From an uncultured Sphingomonadaceae bacterium (lineage in GTDB: Bacteria > Pseudomonadota > Alphaproteobacteria > Sphingomonadales > Sphingomonadaceae), in assembly GCA_938016505.1 (NCBI GenBank), contig CALLWN010000250.1:1-5060 (forward strand): a DNA stretch of 5,060 nucleotides, in the 5' to 3' direction. The notes beneath the pieces were generated by a model, which was given only the letters and a program-made list of their open reading frames with translations, made no database searches and was not told the DNA's origin. Positions 1-5,060 of the stretch are shown here, piece after piece. The first letter of the stretch is position 1, and every line of letters begins with the position of its first letter. The translations under genes were made by a program, and so were the position numbers.

Positions 1-75
1 TCGCCGCGTTCCGCCGAGTTCCGGCTGCTTGCCGACGAGCTGCGCAAGGCTGCACGCTCCCTCGACGCGACCTGA
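1..75 (+). CDS. C-terminal end of an unidentified protein (partial, start outside window)
   Basis: The frame beginning at base 1 is open and ends at TGA 73-75, giving 24 residues that finish LLADELRKAARSLDAT. Nearly every codon ends in G or C, as in the other real genes here, and the residues form a plausible amphipathic helix with alternating acidic, basic and Leu/Ala positions, which is why I read this frame as the tail of a real gene. The fragment is too short to name a family. It converges on the DUF202 gene, with 62 bases between the two stop codons. Confidence 0.5.
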   Translation, partial: SPRSAEFRLLADELRKAARSLDAT

Positions 76-122
76 GCTCCCGGGGGACCCGCTCGCCGCC
101 GACCAGACATGTCCGGCCGCGC

Positions 123-137
123 CATCCCTGCGGGATG
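123..137. terminator. Small hairpin between convergent stop codons (possible terminator)
   Basis: CATCCC and GGGATG form a perfect 6-bp stem around a 3-base loop, directly after the TAG (minus strand, 138-140) of the DUF202 gene and 48 bases past the TGA of the left-hand partial gene. The position suits a shared transcription end, but there is no T-run on either side, so it is not a classical intrinsic terminator. Confidence 0.3.
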
Positions 138-575
138 CTACAGCCTCAGGACGATGACCAAGAACGCCACAAGGCCGACAAGGACCAGCAGGATGGCGGA
201 GACGACCACGAATGAGCGCGGGATCGGCTCAACTCCGGCAAGCGCAGGCGCTCCGAGCAGCTGCCGGTGCCGCGCGCGCAACCGCGACATCACCCGCATG
301 TCGCTCCACAGCCCGGCGACGAGCAACAGAACGCCGATGATGACGAGCGCAAGGCCGAATCGTCCGGGCGTTTCGTCCCGGAATGCGCTGCCGAGGCCGC
401 TCGACTCCGCCAGCGACTTGAACACCGAGAACAGGGTGAACCCGAAGCTGATGAGTGCCAGCGATGTCCGCATCACCGCCATCAGCGTCCGGTCGAGGGC
501 CAGCCGGTTGCGCTGGAAGGCGAGCTCGGTGCGGATGGCTGCCAGGTCGTCGCTGCTCAGGCCGGGATCCGTCAC
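138..575 (-). CDS. DUF202 (YidH-like) inner-membrane protein
   Basis: A 145-residue membrane protein of unknown function. After a short polar N-terminus comes RTELAFQRNRLALDRTLMAVMRTSLALISFGF: the paired Arg-Thr motifs running into a first hydrophobic helix are the hallmark of the DUF202/YidH family. A second hydrophobic segment lies around residues 73-92 (FGLALVIIGVLLLVAGLW) and a third at the C-terminus (VVVSAILLVLVGLVAFLVIV), giving the usual three membrane spans and the usual length. I chose the GTG at 573-575 because AGGA lies eight bases before it and family homology starts just after it. The frame stays open to an ATG at 695, but the 40 extra residues are Arg/Gly-rich, unlike the family, and that ATG has no ribosome binding site. 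It follows the BASS-like transporter on the same strand after 168 bases, so co-transcription is possible. The family is confident; the function is unknown. Confidence 0.8.
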   Translation of the reverse strand: MTDPGLSSDDLAAIRTELAFQRNRLALDRTLMAVMRTSLALISFGFTLFSVFKSLAESSGLGSAFRDETPGRFGLALVIIGVLLLVAGLWSDMRVMSRLRARHRQLLGAPALAGVEPIPRSFVVVSAILLVLVGLVAFLVIVLRL

Positions 576-613
576 GCTGCTGATCCTGCCGAAGGCATGG
601 AGCCGCAAGCTAC

Positions 614-639
614 GCCGGCCATGCCGGCCTCCCGCCGGC
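614..639. repeat. Three GCCGGC palindromes, two forming a tight hairpin
   Basis: GCCGGC occurs at 614-619, 623-628 and 634-639. The first two can pair as a 6-bp stem with a 3-base loop. They lie between the transporter stop and the DUF202 start on the minus-strand transcript. They could slow or end transcription between the two genes, but such clusters also arise by chance in GC-rich DNA. Confidence 0.3.
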
Positions 640-743
640 CAGCGATGCCCGGCGCGGTTCCGCGGCGTGCAGCCGCCCCGCCCTGAACCAGCCATCGGTC
701 GGTCGATCCCGAAGCGCCATTCCCCGGGGTGGCCTCGTGCCTG

Positions 744-1598
744 TCATGCGCCGGCCTTGCCGCCGGTGAGGCGCCGGTAGACGACCCCCGCCGCGGAACT
801 CGTCACGAAGGCGAGCAGCACGGCGGCGAACAGCTGGTCCCTGGCGGCGATCGCGCTCGTCGTCGCCATGGTGATCGCCACCCCCGGATGCCGGGTCATC
901 ATGGCGACCCCGAGCCCGCGCTGGCGGGCACGCAGAGGCGCTCCGAAGACGAGCCCGGCTGCCACGCCAAGACCGAACAGGGTTGCAACGGCAGCGAACA
1001 TGGCAGGTGTCGCGACCGTTCCCAGCTTCACGTCGAGATCAAGGACCAGGACCACGGCAGCGCCGCCGAGTATGACGCTTGCGCCACGCTCGAGGGGAAT
1101 GCGAATGGCGTCGGCAAGCACAGGTGCCGCGCGGTTCACCACCATTCCGGTGACGAGGGGCGCGGCAATGGTCATCCCCAGGATGAACGCCACCCGTTCC
1201 ACGTCAAACCAGAGCGTCCGGTCAACGAGCCTGCCGACGACGAGGAACCAGAGCGGAGCTGCAACGAGCGAGACCAGTGCGGCAAGCAGCTGGAGCCCCA
1301 CCAGAATGTCCTGGCTGGCGTCGAGGTCGGCGCTCCTGCGGGCGAACAGCGGCGGAAGCGGCGATAGGGCGAGCGCCAGCAGTGCCATTCGCCCGGCTGG
1401 CGCCAGCTGGAACAGCACTCCGACACCAATTGCCACCATCGGCATGACGAGGAACATGGCGACCATGGCCCGCACTGCGGGCCCCGGGTCCGCGATCAGG
1501 CGGCCCATGGCGCCGAGCCGGGTGCCAAGCCCGATCGCAAGGGCACCAAGCACGATCCCGCCAACCAGGATCCTGATGACGAGGGTGTCCGGACCCAC
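744..1598 (-). CDS. Bile acid:sodium symporter (BASS/SBF)-like membrane transporter
   Basis: A 284-residue, highly hydrophobic protein with about eight to ten membrane spans (clear ones near residues 5-25, 44-65, 97-122, 137-158, 172-190, 200-222 and 255-275). The architecture, the length (BASS proteins are about 300 residues) and the SP-rich segment at 79-83 followed by a polar loop, repeated in style at RHPGVAI (236-242), match the two inverted repeats of the BASS/SBF superfamily. That superfamily includes bile acid, pantoate and organic-anion symporters and, more remotely, ACR3 arsenite exporters. The Glu and Gln normally present just before the second motif, which bind sodium in characterised members, are not visible: the stretch reads VAMMTRHPGVAI. 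Ion coupling and substrate are therefore open. The start is GTG 1596-1598; an in-frame TGA seven codons upstream rules out longer forms, and no strong ribosome binding site is seen. DUF202 lies downstream on the same strand. A divergent member, or a different transporter with a similar fold, remains possible. Confidence 0.7.
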   Translation of the reverse strand: MGPDTLVIRILVGGIVLGALAIGLGTRLGAMGRLIADPGPAVRAMVAMFLVMPMVAIGVGVLFQLAPAGRMALLALALSPLPPLFARRSADLDASQDILVGLQLLAALVSLVAAPLWFLVVGRLVDRTLWFDVERVAFILGMTIAAPLVTGMVVNRAAPVLADAIRIPLERGASVILGGAAVVLVLDLDVKLGTVATPAMFAAVATLFGLGVAAGLVFGAPLRARQRGLGVAMMTRHPGVAITMATTSAIAARDQLFAAVLLAFVTSSAAGVVYRRLTGGKAGA

Positions 1599-1639
1599 GG
1601 CGAACGCACCGGCGGCTCAGTCTGCGTCCCTGCGGACCA

Positions 1640-1685
1640 GCGGTGGCTGCCCGCTGACCCCGACGGGCGTAAACCGCGCCACCGC
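1640..1685 (-). promoter_or_regulatory. Nested inverted repeat in the transporter leader
   Basis: GCGGTGGC (1640-1647) and GCCACCGC (1678-1685) are perfect 8-bp inverted arms. Between them GCCCG (1649-1653) and CGGGC (1664-1668) form a second stem. The structure ends about 40 bases before the transporter GTG, so if the promoter is further upstream it would fold in the 5' leader of that mRNA; alternatively it is an operator. No known riboswitch class is recognised. Confidence 0.35.
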
Positions 1686-1947
1686 CCGCCGCGGCCGGAA
1701 CCCTGCATTTTCAAGAGGCCGCCCGCTTGTCACCCCGCCCTCACCTTCACTCAGATCATGACTCCACCCGAACCACATAGCTGGCGGGCGCCATTTCGGC
1801 AAACCCGACTTGTCGGTGGGCAACGCCCGCGGGTTGGCATCGAACCAGACCGTCAGGCGATCGTGCCCGGCATGTGGGCGGGAGCGTCCGCCAGCCCCGT
1901 GTCGCCAGGCTTGTGCCGCCTTGCCAGTCCCGGGTCGCGCAGCCGCT

Positions 1948-1969
1948 GCTCCATCATTGCTCCATCATT
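1948..1969. repeat. Perfect 11-bp tandem duplication (GCTCCATCATT x2)
   Basis: GCTCCATCATT at 1948-1958 is followed at once by an identical copy at 1959-1969. The unit is much less GC-rich than its surroundings. It sits 62 bases before the TTG start of the first SnoaL-like gene, where it could be a regulatory site or a replication-slippage duplication. Confidence 0.6.
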
Positions 1970-2021
1970 TGTCGCAGTAGCCGGCGCGCTGCTGCTGGCC
2001 CAGCGTTGGAGGCAGAAAGGG

Positions 2022-2027
2022 AGGAGG
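2022..2027 (+). promoter_or_regulatory. Ribosome binding site that sets the TTG start at 2031
   Basis: The stretch 2018-2027 reads GGGGAGGAGG-like purines (AAGGGAGGAGG in context), with AGGAGG at 2022-2027 three bases, and GGGAGG at 2019-2024 six bases, before TTG 2031-2033. This is the strongest Shine-Dalgarno match in the window and the reason for choosing a TTG start here over the far upstream ATG at 1758. Confidence 0.65.
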
Positions 2028-2030
2028 CTC

Positions 2031-2600
2031 TTGGCTGACGATGATCGCGCCCAGGCCGGGGAGCCGATGGCCGAGGCGGTTCGCCGGGTCGTCGCGCTCT
2101 ACTGCCACGCCCTCGACCGCCGCGCCTTCCACCTGCTCGAGGCCTGCTTCCACCCGGATGCCAGCTATCGGTTTGCCTCGATCGAGGGCGACTGGCGCCA
2201 GTTCGTCGAGGCGGCAAAGGTGGTGCTGCTGCCTTGCGCCGGCACGCATCACCAGCTTGGCCAGAGCCTGATCGTCGCTGCCGGCCCGGATGCAGCCGAG
2301 GTCGAGACCCTGTTCACTGCAATCCACCAGGTGCCCCCCGACGCACCCGCCGACGCTGCCTTCCCCGGCACCGGTACCGCCTATGAGGCGATCGTCTGGG
2401 GCCGCTACATCGACCGTTTCGAAAATCGCGGCGGCACATGGCGCATCGCGAGCCGCATCGGCCTCCACGATGGCCGCCACGACCGCCCAGCGGCCGATGC
2501 CGGGTTCTGGCAGCTCCCCGCGCACTGGCGCGGCGGCCATGGTGCGCGCGATCCAGCCCACATGATCGGCGAACAGGCAGCAGGGAAGGGCAGGGCATGA
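2031..2600 (+). CDS. SnoaL-like / nuclear transport factor 2 family protein (first of pair)
   Basis: A 189-residue protein of the SnoaL_4-type branch of the NTF2-like alpha+beta cone fold, a group that includes dehydratases, isomerases and dehydrochlorinases such as scytalone dehydratase and LinA. Visible family marks are VALYCHALDRRAFHLLEACFHPDASY (residues 21-46), THHQLGQSLI (72-81) and GRYIDRFENRGGTWRIASRI (124-143). Asp29 and His73/His74 fall where LinA carries its catalytic Asp-His pair, so an enzyme is plausible; this is my alignment by eye. The start is taken as TTG 2031 because of the strong AGGAGG just before it; ATG 2067, after GGGAG, would give a 177-residue form. Extending to ATG 1758 would add about 90 Arg/Pro-rich residues that do not look like protein. 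The stop overlaps the next start as ATGA, so the two genes are likely translated together. Substrate is unknown; the neighbouring oxygenase suggests a ring-degradation or hydroxylated intermediate. Confidence 0.85.
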   Translation: MADDDRAQAGEPMAEAVRRVVALYCHALDRRAFHLLEACFHPDASYRFASIEGDWRQFVEAAKVVLLPCAGTHHQLGQSLIVAAGPDAAEVETLFTAIHQVPPDAPADAAFPGTGTAYEAIVWGRYIDRFENRGGTWRIASRIGLHDGRHDRPAADAGFWQLPAHWRGGHGARDPAHMIGEQAAGKGRA

Positions 2601-2983
2601 GCAACGCGGGCGAGCTTCTGGCCGAGATCTACCGGCTGGCGAGCGCACGGGACTGGGCGGGAGTCGAGGTCCGCTGCCATCCGGAGTTCACGGTCTACGA
2701 ACCGCCCTCCATCCCCTATGGTGGCGAATGGAAGGGGCGTGACGCCCTGCCGCGCGTGGCGGCTGCCATGTACGCTGCCTGGGCGGCAGCGAAGGTCGAG
2801 ATCCACGAGATCGTCGGCGGGCGCGACTGGGGCGTCGTGGTGCTGTCCCTTACCATGACATCGAAGCGCACGGGGAACAGCTTTACCCAGACGCTGTGCG
2901 AGGCCGGACGCTTCGAGGACGGGCTTCTGAAGGAGCTCCGGATCCACTATTTCGACACCGCCGAAGTCGCCGCCGAGGCCTGA
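2597..2983 (+). CDS. Small NTF2-like / SnoaL-like protein (second of pair)
   Basis: A 128-residue single-domain protein, the normal length for an NTF2-like fold. It opens with a helix (ELLAEIYRLASARDW, 6-20), then CHPEFTVYEPPSIPYGG (27-43), a WKGRDALPRVAAAMYAAW helix (45-62) as in SnoaL-like 'G.eai...f' motifs, beta strands around 67-104, and the closing ELRIHYFDTAEVA (113-125), a typical C-terminal strand of this family. I see no catalytic Asp-His pair like that of the upstream protein, so it may be a different enzyme, a ligand-binding protein, or a partner subunit. The ATG at 2597 is preceded by AGGGCAGGG and overlaps the upstream TGA, which points to translational coupling. The gene ends 93 bases before the stop of the convergent Rieske oxygenase. 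Family call is good; the activity is unknown. Confidence 0.85.
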   Translation: MSNAGELLAEIYRLASARDWAGVEVRCHPEFTVYEPPSIPYGGEWKGRDALPRVAAAMYAAWAAAKVEIHEIVGGRDWGVVVLSLTMTSKRTGNSFTQTLCEAGRFEDGLLKELRIHYFDTAEVAAEA

Positions 2984-2984
2984 G

Positions 2985-3079
2985 TCCCGGCTCCCGCCCC
3001 CGGGTCTCGCACCCCGGCTCCCGCCCCCCGGGTCCCGCACCCCGGCTCCTTCACTCCGGCGGTCCGGCGTCCCGGCTCA
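2985..3079. repeat. GC-rich imperfect tandem repeat between convergent genes
   Basis: CCCGGCTC recurs at 2986-2993, 3013-3020, 3041-3048 and 3071-3078, spaced 27, 28 and 30 bases apart. The first two units are nearly identical over their full length, each containing CCCGCCCCC followed by CGGGTCYCGCA; the third keeps only the first part and the fourth only the core, where it overlaps the TGA of the Rieske gene. There is no T-run, so it is not a classical terminator, although the C-rich and GGG segments could pair. Confidence 0.65.
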
Positions 3080-4504
3080 GGCCCTGCGCGCCGGAAGCTC
3101 GCCGTTGATGTACTTCATCAGCGTCTCCTGGAAGTGCCGGACCCGGCTCTCCTGGTAGGCGCCAAGTTCCATCTGCCCTGACTTCAGCGTCTTCATGCCG
3201 GTCTGCACATGCGGCAGGTTGGCGAGATCCTGGTCGAACACGCCGGCGAGCGCCACGCCCATCTTGTCCGCCGCCCAGGCGAAGGGCTCGCCATCGGGGA
3301 TCTCGGTGCACTCGACCGCGCGCGGCCGCTTCTCGCCCTTGGGTGTCGGGAACAGCAGCCTGATCTCCATCGTGCACCAGTCGGGCGTGGTGCCGGGAAG
3401 CCAGCGGTAGACGAGCGTCGGCAGGTAGCCGATCCAAGGCGAGAAGTTCGGGAAGATGTTGTAGGTGAAATTGTCGAGGATCTCGGCATCCGAGGCGTTC
3501 GAATAGTCATGGCCATATTGGGCGGCGAAGCCCTGGCGCCCGGCCTCTGCCAGCAGCTTGCGCGCCAGCAGCGGGTCATCGGGGTCGAAGTCGCCGGGGT
3601 CGTCGGCGGCATTGAAGCGCCGGTTGGTCTCGGCATCGTTGCCGCCCGAGAATTCGTTCATCTTCTCGAGCACATAATGCTGGTCCTTGCCGCGCACATG
3701 GGGCGAGAGCACGCCAGATGGCGTGATCGCCCGGTTGAAATGGTCGCCAATGAGATCGTAGCGGCTGTTGGCGTCGCCGAGGAAGGGCAGCAGCTGGGGG
3801 TGCGTCGTGATCGAGTGCCACGCTTCCATGAAGGCTTCGGCGGTGGCCTTCCAGTTGGCTGCGATCCGCTTCTTCACCCACATGCCGGTGTAGCGGTTGG
3901 GGAAGTCATAGGGCTCATAGTGGCGCGCCGCTGGCCCAAGCCAGGTCACGAAGTCGGGAAGATCGGGGTTTTCGGTGATCATCACGAAGCCCTGCCACAG
4001 CTCGACCCGCACCTGCGGCAGCGACATGTCCTTGCCCTCGAGGTGGCGGAAGTCCCACTGGCAGGGGATTTCCTTGAGGCTGCCGTCATTGTTCCAGGTG
4101 AAGCCGTGGAACGGGCAGCGCAGCATCGGAGTCGGGCCGGATTTGGTCCTGAGCTTGCGGCCGCGATGCAGGCAGGCATTGTAATAGGCGCGCACGCTCA
4201 TGTCCTCCTGCCGGATCAGCAGGAACGACTTGTCGTTGATTTCAAACACGACCGTATCGCCCGGTTCGGGCATTTCGTCCTCGCGCGCCGCGAACAGCCA
4301 GACATTGGGCCACATCCGCTCGCGCTCGAGCCGGGCGAACTCCTCGCTGACGTAAGGGATGACCGACAGCGGCTCGGTCGACATCTCCCTGGTCGACTCC
4401 TCGAGCAGGAAGTCGGGCACCGGCCTCGTGTCGGCTTCAAGCATCTCGGTGTAGCTCATCGCCGGGCAGCGGTCCGGGCGTTGGATCTTTTCAGGCCGGT
4501 TCAT
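3077..4504 (-). CDS. Rieske [2Fe-2S] aromatic ring-hydroxylating oxygenase, alpha (catalytic) subunit
   Basis: A 475-residue cytoplasmic oxygenase component expected to activate O2 at a mononuclear iron and hydroxylate, or oxidatively demethylate, a cyclic substrate. The N-terminal Rieske domain shows CLHRG (Cys111, His113) and CPFHGFTW (Cys130, His133). The C-terminal SRPBCC-type catalytic domain has AEAFMEAWHSITTHPQ, giving iron ligands His230 and His235, with Glu227 placed to bridge the two centres, and FDQDLANLPHVQTG (423-436), where Asp426 is the likely third ligand. Full length for the family and no lesion. The start is ATG 4504, which has GAGGGAG five bases upstream; ATG 4459 (MSYTEMLEADTRPVPDF) matches where many relatives begin but lacks a binding site. 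It is transcribed divergently from the VOC gene and convergently with the SnoaL pair. A ferredoxin and reductase must come from elsewhere, and no beta subunit is adjacent. The substrate cannot be read from the sequence. Confidence 0.96.
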   Translation of the reverse strand: MNRPEKIQRPDRCPAMSYTEMLEADTRPVPDFLLEESTREMSTEPLSVIPYVSEEFARLERERMWPNVWLFAAREDEMPEPGDTVVFEINDKSFLLIRQEDMSVRAYYNACLHRGRKLRTKSGPTPMLRCPFHGFTWNNDGSLKEIPCQWDFRHLEGKDMSLPQVRVELWQGFVMITENPDLPDFVTWLGPAARHYEPYDFPNRYTGMWVKKRIAANWKATAEAFMEAWHSITTHPQLLPFLGDANSRYDLIGDHFNRAITPSGVLSPHVRGKDQHYVLEKMNEFSGGNDAETNRRFNAADDPGDFDPDDPLLARKLLAEAGRQGFAAQYGHDYSNASDAEILDNFTYNIFPNFSPWIGYLPTLVYRWLPGTTPDWCTMEIRLLFPTPKGEKRPRAVECTEIPDGEPFAWAADKMGVALAGVFDQDLANLPHVQTGMKTLKSGQMELGAYQESRVRHFQETLMKYINGELPARRA

Positions 4505-4602
4505 GGGCTCTCCCTCGCGGCAGGGGCAGGTTGCCGCTCACTCCCCGTTCAAGCTATCGCAAGCCGGCTGGTCTTTGTCCTAGCGCAACTGCGAGAGAAG
4601 CC
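4505..4602. promoter_or_regulatory. Divergent promoter region between Rieske oxygenase and VOC genes
   Basis: These 98 bases must serve both divergent genes. The oxygenase ribosome binding site occupies 4510-4516 (complement of GAGGGAG), and GAGAGAAG at 4593-4600 precedes the VOC ATG. For the + strand, TTGCCG (4531-4536) and CTATCG (4554-4559) are 17 bases apart, a weak -35/-10 candidate. Two similar 9-mers, CTATCGCAA (4554-4562) and CTAGCGCAA (4580-4588), could be operator sites, and AGCCGGCT at 4562-4569 is a perfect palindrome. No regulator gene is in the window. Confidence 0.45.
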
Positions 4603-5060
4603 ATGGCTCCCCAATCCGCCTTTTCCGCGCTCGGTCCGGTCATGCAACTGGCCTATGTGCCAAGCGACTTCGATGCCGCAGTCACCCACTGGACGCGCAC
4701 CATGGGGGTCGGGCCGTTCCACCTCATCGAGAACATCCACCTCGAGGGCATGCGCTACCTCGGCCAGCCGACCGAGGCCCGGTTCAGCCTCGCGCTCGCC
4801 TACTGGGGCGATCTCCAGATCGAGCTCATCCGCCCCGAGAATGACGCGCCCTCGATCTACACCGGCCACTATGGTGTCAGGGACCGGCTCCACCATGTCT
4901 GCCTGCTCGTCGACGATCTCGACGCAGCCTACCAGGTGTGCGCTGCAACCGGGGCGACCATCGCGCTCGAGGGCCGGTTCGGCACTTCGCGCGTGCTCTA
5001 CGCCGACCCCGGCACCGGGCCCGGCCACCTCGTCGAGGTGCTCCAGCGCGCAACCGACGG
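4603..5060 (+). CDS. VOC family (glyoxalase / methylmalonyl-CoA epimerase-like) protein, 3' end outside window
   Basis: ATG 4603 opens a frame that stays open to the window end (152 codons, no stop). It begins MAPQSAFSALGPVMQLAYVPSD and shows the two beta-alpha-beta-beta-beta modules of the vicinal oxygen chelate fold: 13-76 (MQLAYVPSDFDAAVTHW, MGVGPFHLIE, GDLQIELIRP) and 96-148 (LHHVCLLVDDLDAAYQ, ADPGTGPGHLVEVLQ). The GVGPF motif and overall layout resemble the Glyoxalase_4 branch, which contains methylmalonyl-CoA epimerase. Expected metal positions are Gln15, Glu74, His98 (or His97) and Glu145; the first is Gln where epimerases have His. GAGAGAAG just upstream supports the start. The family's second module is complete at the cut, so only a short tail is likely missing. 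Lying back to back with the Rieske gene, it is probably a catabolic enzyme (epimerase, isomerase or lyase) in the same pathway; the substrate is unknown. Confidence 0.88.
   Translation, partial: MAPQSAFSALGPVMQLAYVPSDFDAAVTHWTRTMGVGPFHLIENIHLEGMRYLGQPTEARFSLALAYWGDLQIELIRPENDAPSIYTGHYGVRDRLHHVCLLVDDLDAAYQVCAATGATIALEGRFGTSRVLYADPGTGPGHLVEVLQRATD

Larger units (their letters stand above)
1599..2030. other. Intergenic region between divergent transporter and SnoaL-like genes
   Basis: About 430 bases with no convincing gene. The open frames across it give Arg/Pro/Ser-rich peptides without family resemblance or ribosome binding sites. It should hold promoters for both divergent units, but I could not find a good -35/-10 pair on either strand. 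Visible elements are a nested inverted repeat at 1640-1685, a small palindrome CCGAC-TT-GTCGG at 1805-1816, a GGGC-AAC-GCCC hairpin at 1818-1828, and a perfect 11-bp tandem repeat at 1948-1969. Confidence 0.6.

Noticed and set aside
109..780. A 223-codon + strand open frame antisense to the DUF202 gene.
   Set aside because: Arg/Ser/Pro-rich shadow with no family resemblance; the minus frame has the DUF202 motif and three membrane helices.
868..1761. A 297-codon + strand open frame antisense to the transporter.
   Set aside because: The product is Ser/Thr/Arg/Pro-rich without domains, as expected for the complement of a GC-rich gene; the minus frame encodes a coherent multi-span membrane protein.
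1617..1823. A 68-residue minus-strand open frame just upstream of, and in frame with, the transporter.
   Set aside because: No recognisable domain, no ribosome binding site and an unstructured composition. It ends at the TGA seven codons before the transporter GTG, so it is not an N-terminal extension.
1758..2030. Upstream in-frame extension of the first SnoaL-like gene to ATG 1758, which includes a hydrophobic stretch (SFVAVAGALLLAQRW) resembling a signal or membrane anchor.
   Set aside because: The extra residues are mostly Arg/Pro/Ser-rich with no family match, ATG 1758 has no ribosome binding site, and a very strong one directly precedes TTG 2031.
1965..2648. A 227-codon minus-strand open frame across the first SnoaL-like gene.
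   Set aside because: No recognisable domain. It lies opposite a frame with clear SnoaL motifs and a strong ribosome binding site.
2984..3076. Possible CRISPR-like array from regularly spaced CCCGGCTC motifs.
   Set aside because: The repeated unit is nearly the whole period, so there are no unique spacers. The copies decay, and no cas genes are nearby; it is a degenerate tandem repeat.
4549..5028. A 159-codon minus-strand open frame opposite the VOC gene.
   Set aside because: It would cover the divergent promoter region and overlap the Rieske leader; the + frame carries both VOC modules, so this is a mirror image of GC-rich codon use.

Overview
The window is strongly GC-rich. Its reading frames end most codons in G or C, start codons include GTG and TTG, and genes are short and closely packed. 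Gene content (a Rieske ring-hydroxylating oxygenase, two SnoaL/NTF2-like proteins, a vicinal-oxygen-chelate protein, a BASS-type transporter and a DUF202 membrane protein) fits an alphaproteobacterium. A sphingomonad-type degrader of aromatic, steroid or terpenoid compounds is my best guess. That assignment is an inference from gene style; there is no rRNA or other marker here.

Layout. Bases 1-75 are the last codons of a + strand gene. It converges on a minus-strand pair: a DUF202 membrane protein (138-575, GTG start) preceded by a bile-acid:sodium-symporter-like transporter (744-1598, GTG start). About 430 bases without a convincing gene follow (1599-2030); they hold a nested inverted repeat in the transporter leader and a perfect 11-bp tandem repeat. 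Next come two + strand SnoaL/NTF2-fold genes (2031-2600, TTG start, and 2597-2983) that overlap by four bases (ATGA) and are probably translationally coupled. A short, very GC-rich repeat region (2984-3076) separates them from a convergent Rieske oxygenase alpha subunit (minus strand, 3077-4504). A 98-bp divergent promoter region (4505-4602) leads into a + strand VOC/glyoxalase-fold gene (4603 onwards) that runs off the window end.

How they may work together. The right-hand 3 kb looks like part of a catabolic gene cluster. The Rieske oxygenase would hydroxylate or demethylate a cyclic substrate, and the SnoaL-like and VOC proteins are the kind of small hydratase, isomerase, epimerase or dioxygenase-fold enzymes that process products. 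The BASS-like protein could move an organic anion. No ferredoxin, reductase, beta subunit or regulator lies in the window, so electron donor, substrate and regulation are unknown. I see no mobile element, CRISPR array, tRNA or rRNA. Every gene family is recognisable; what is less ordinary is the coupled SnoaL pair, the degenerate transporter signature and several small repeats in the intergenic regions.
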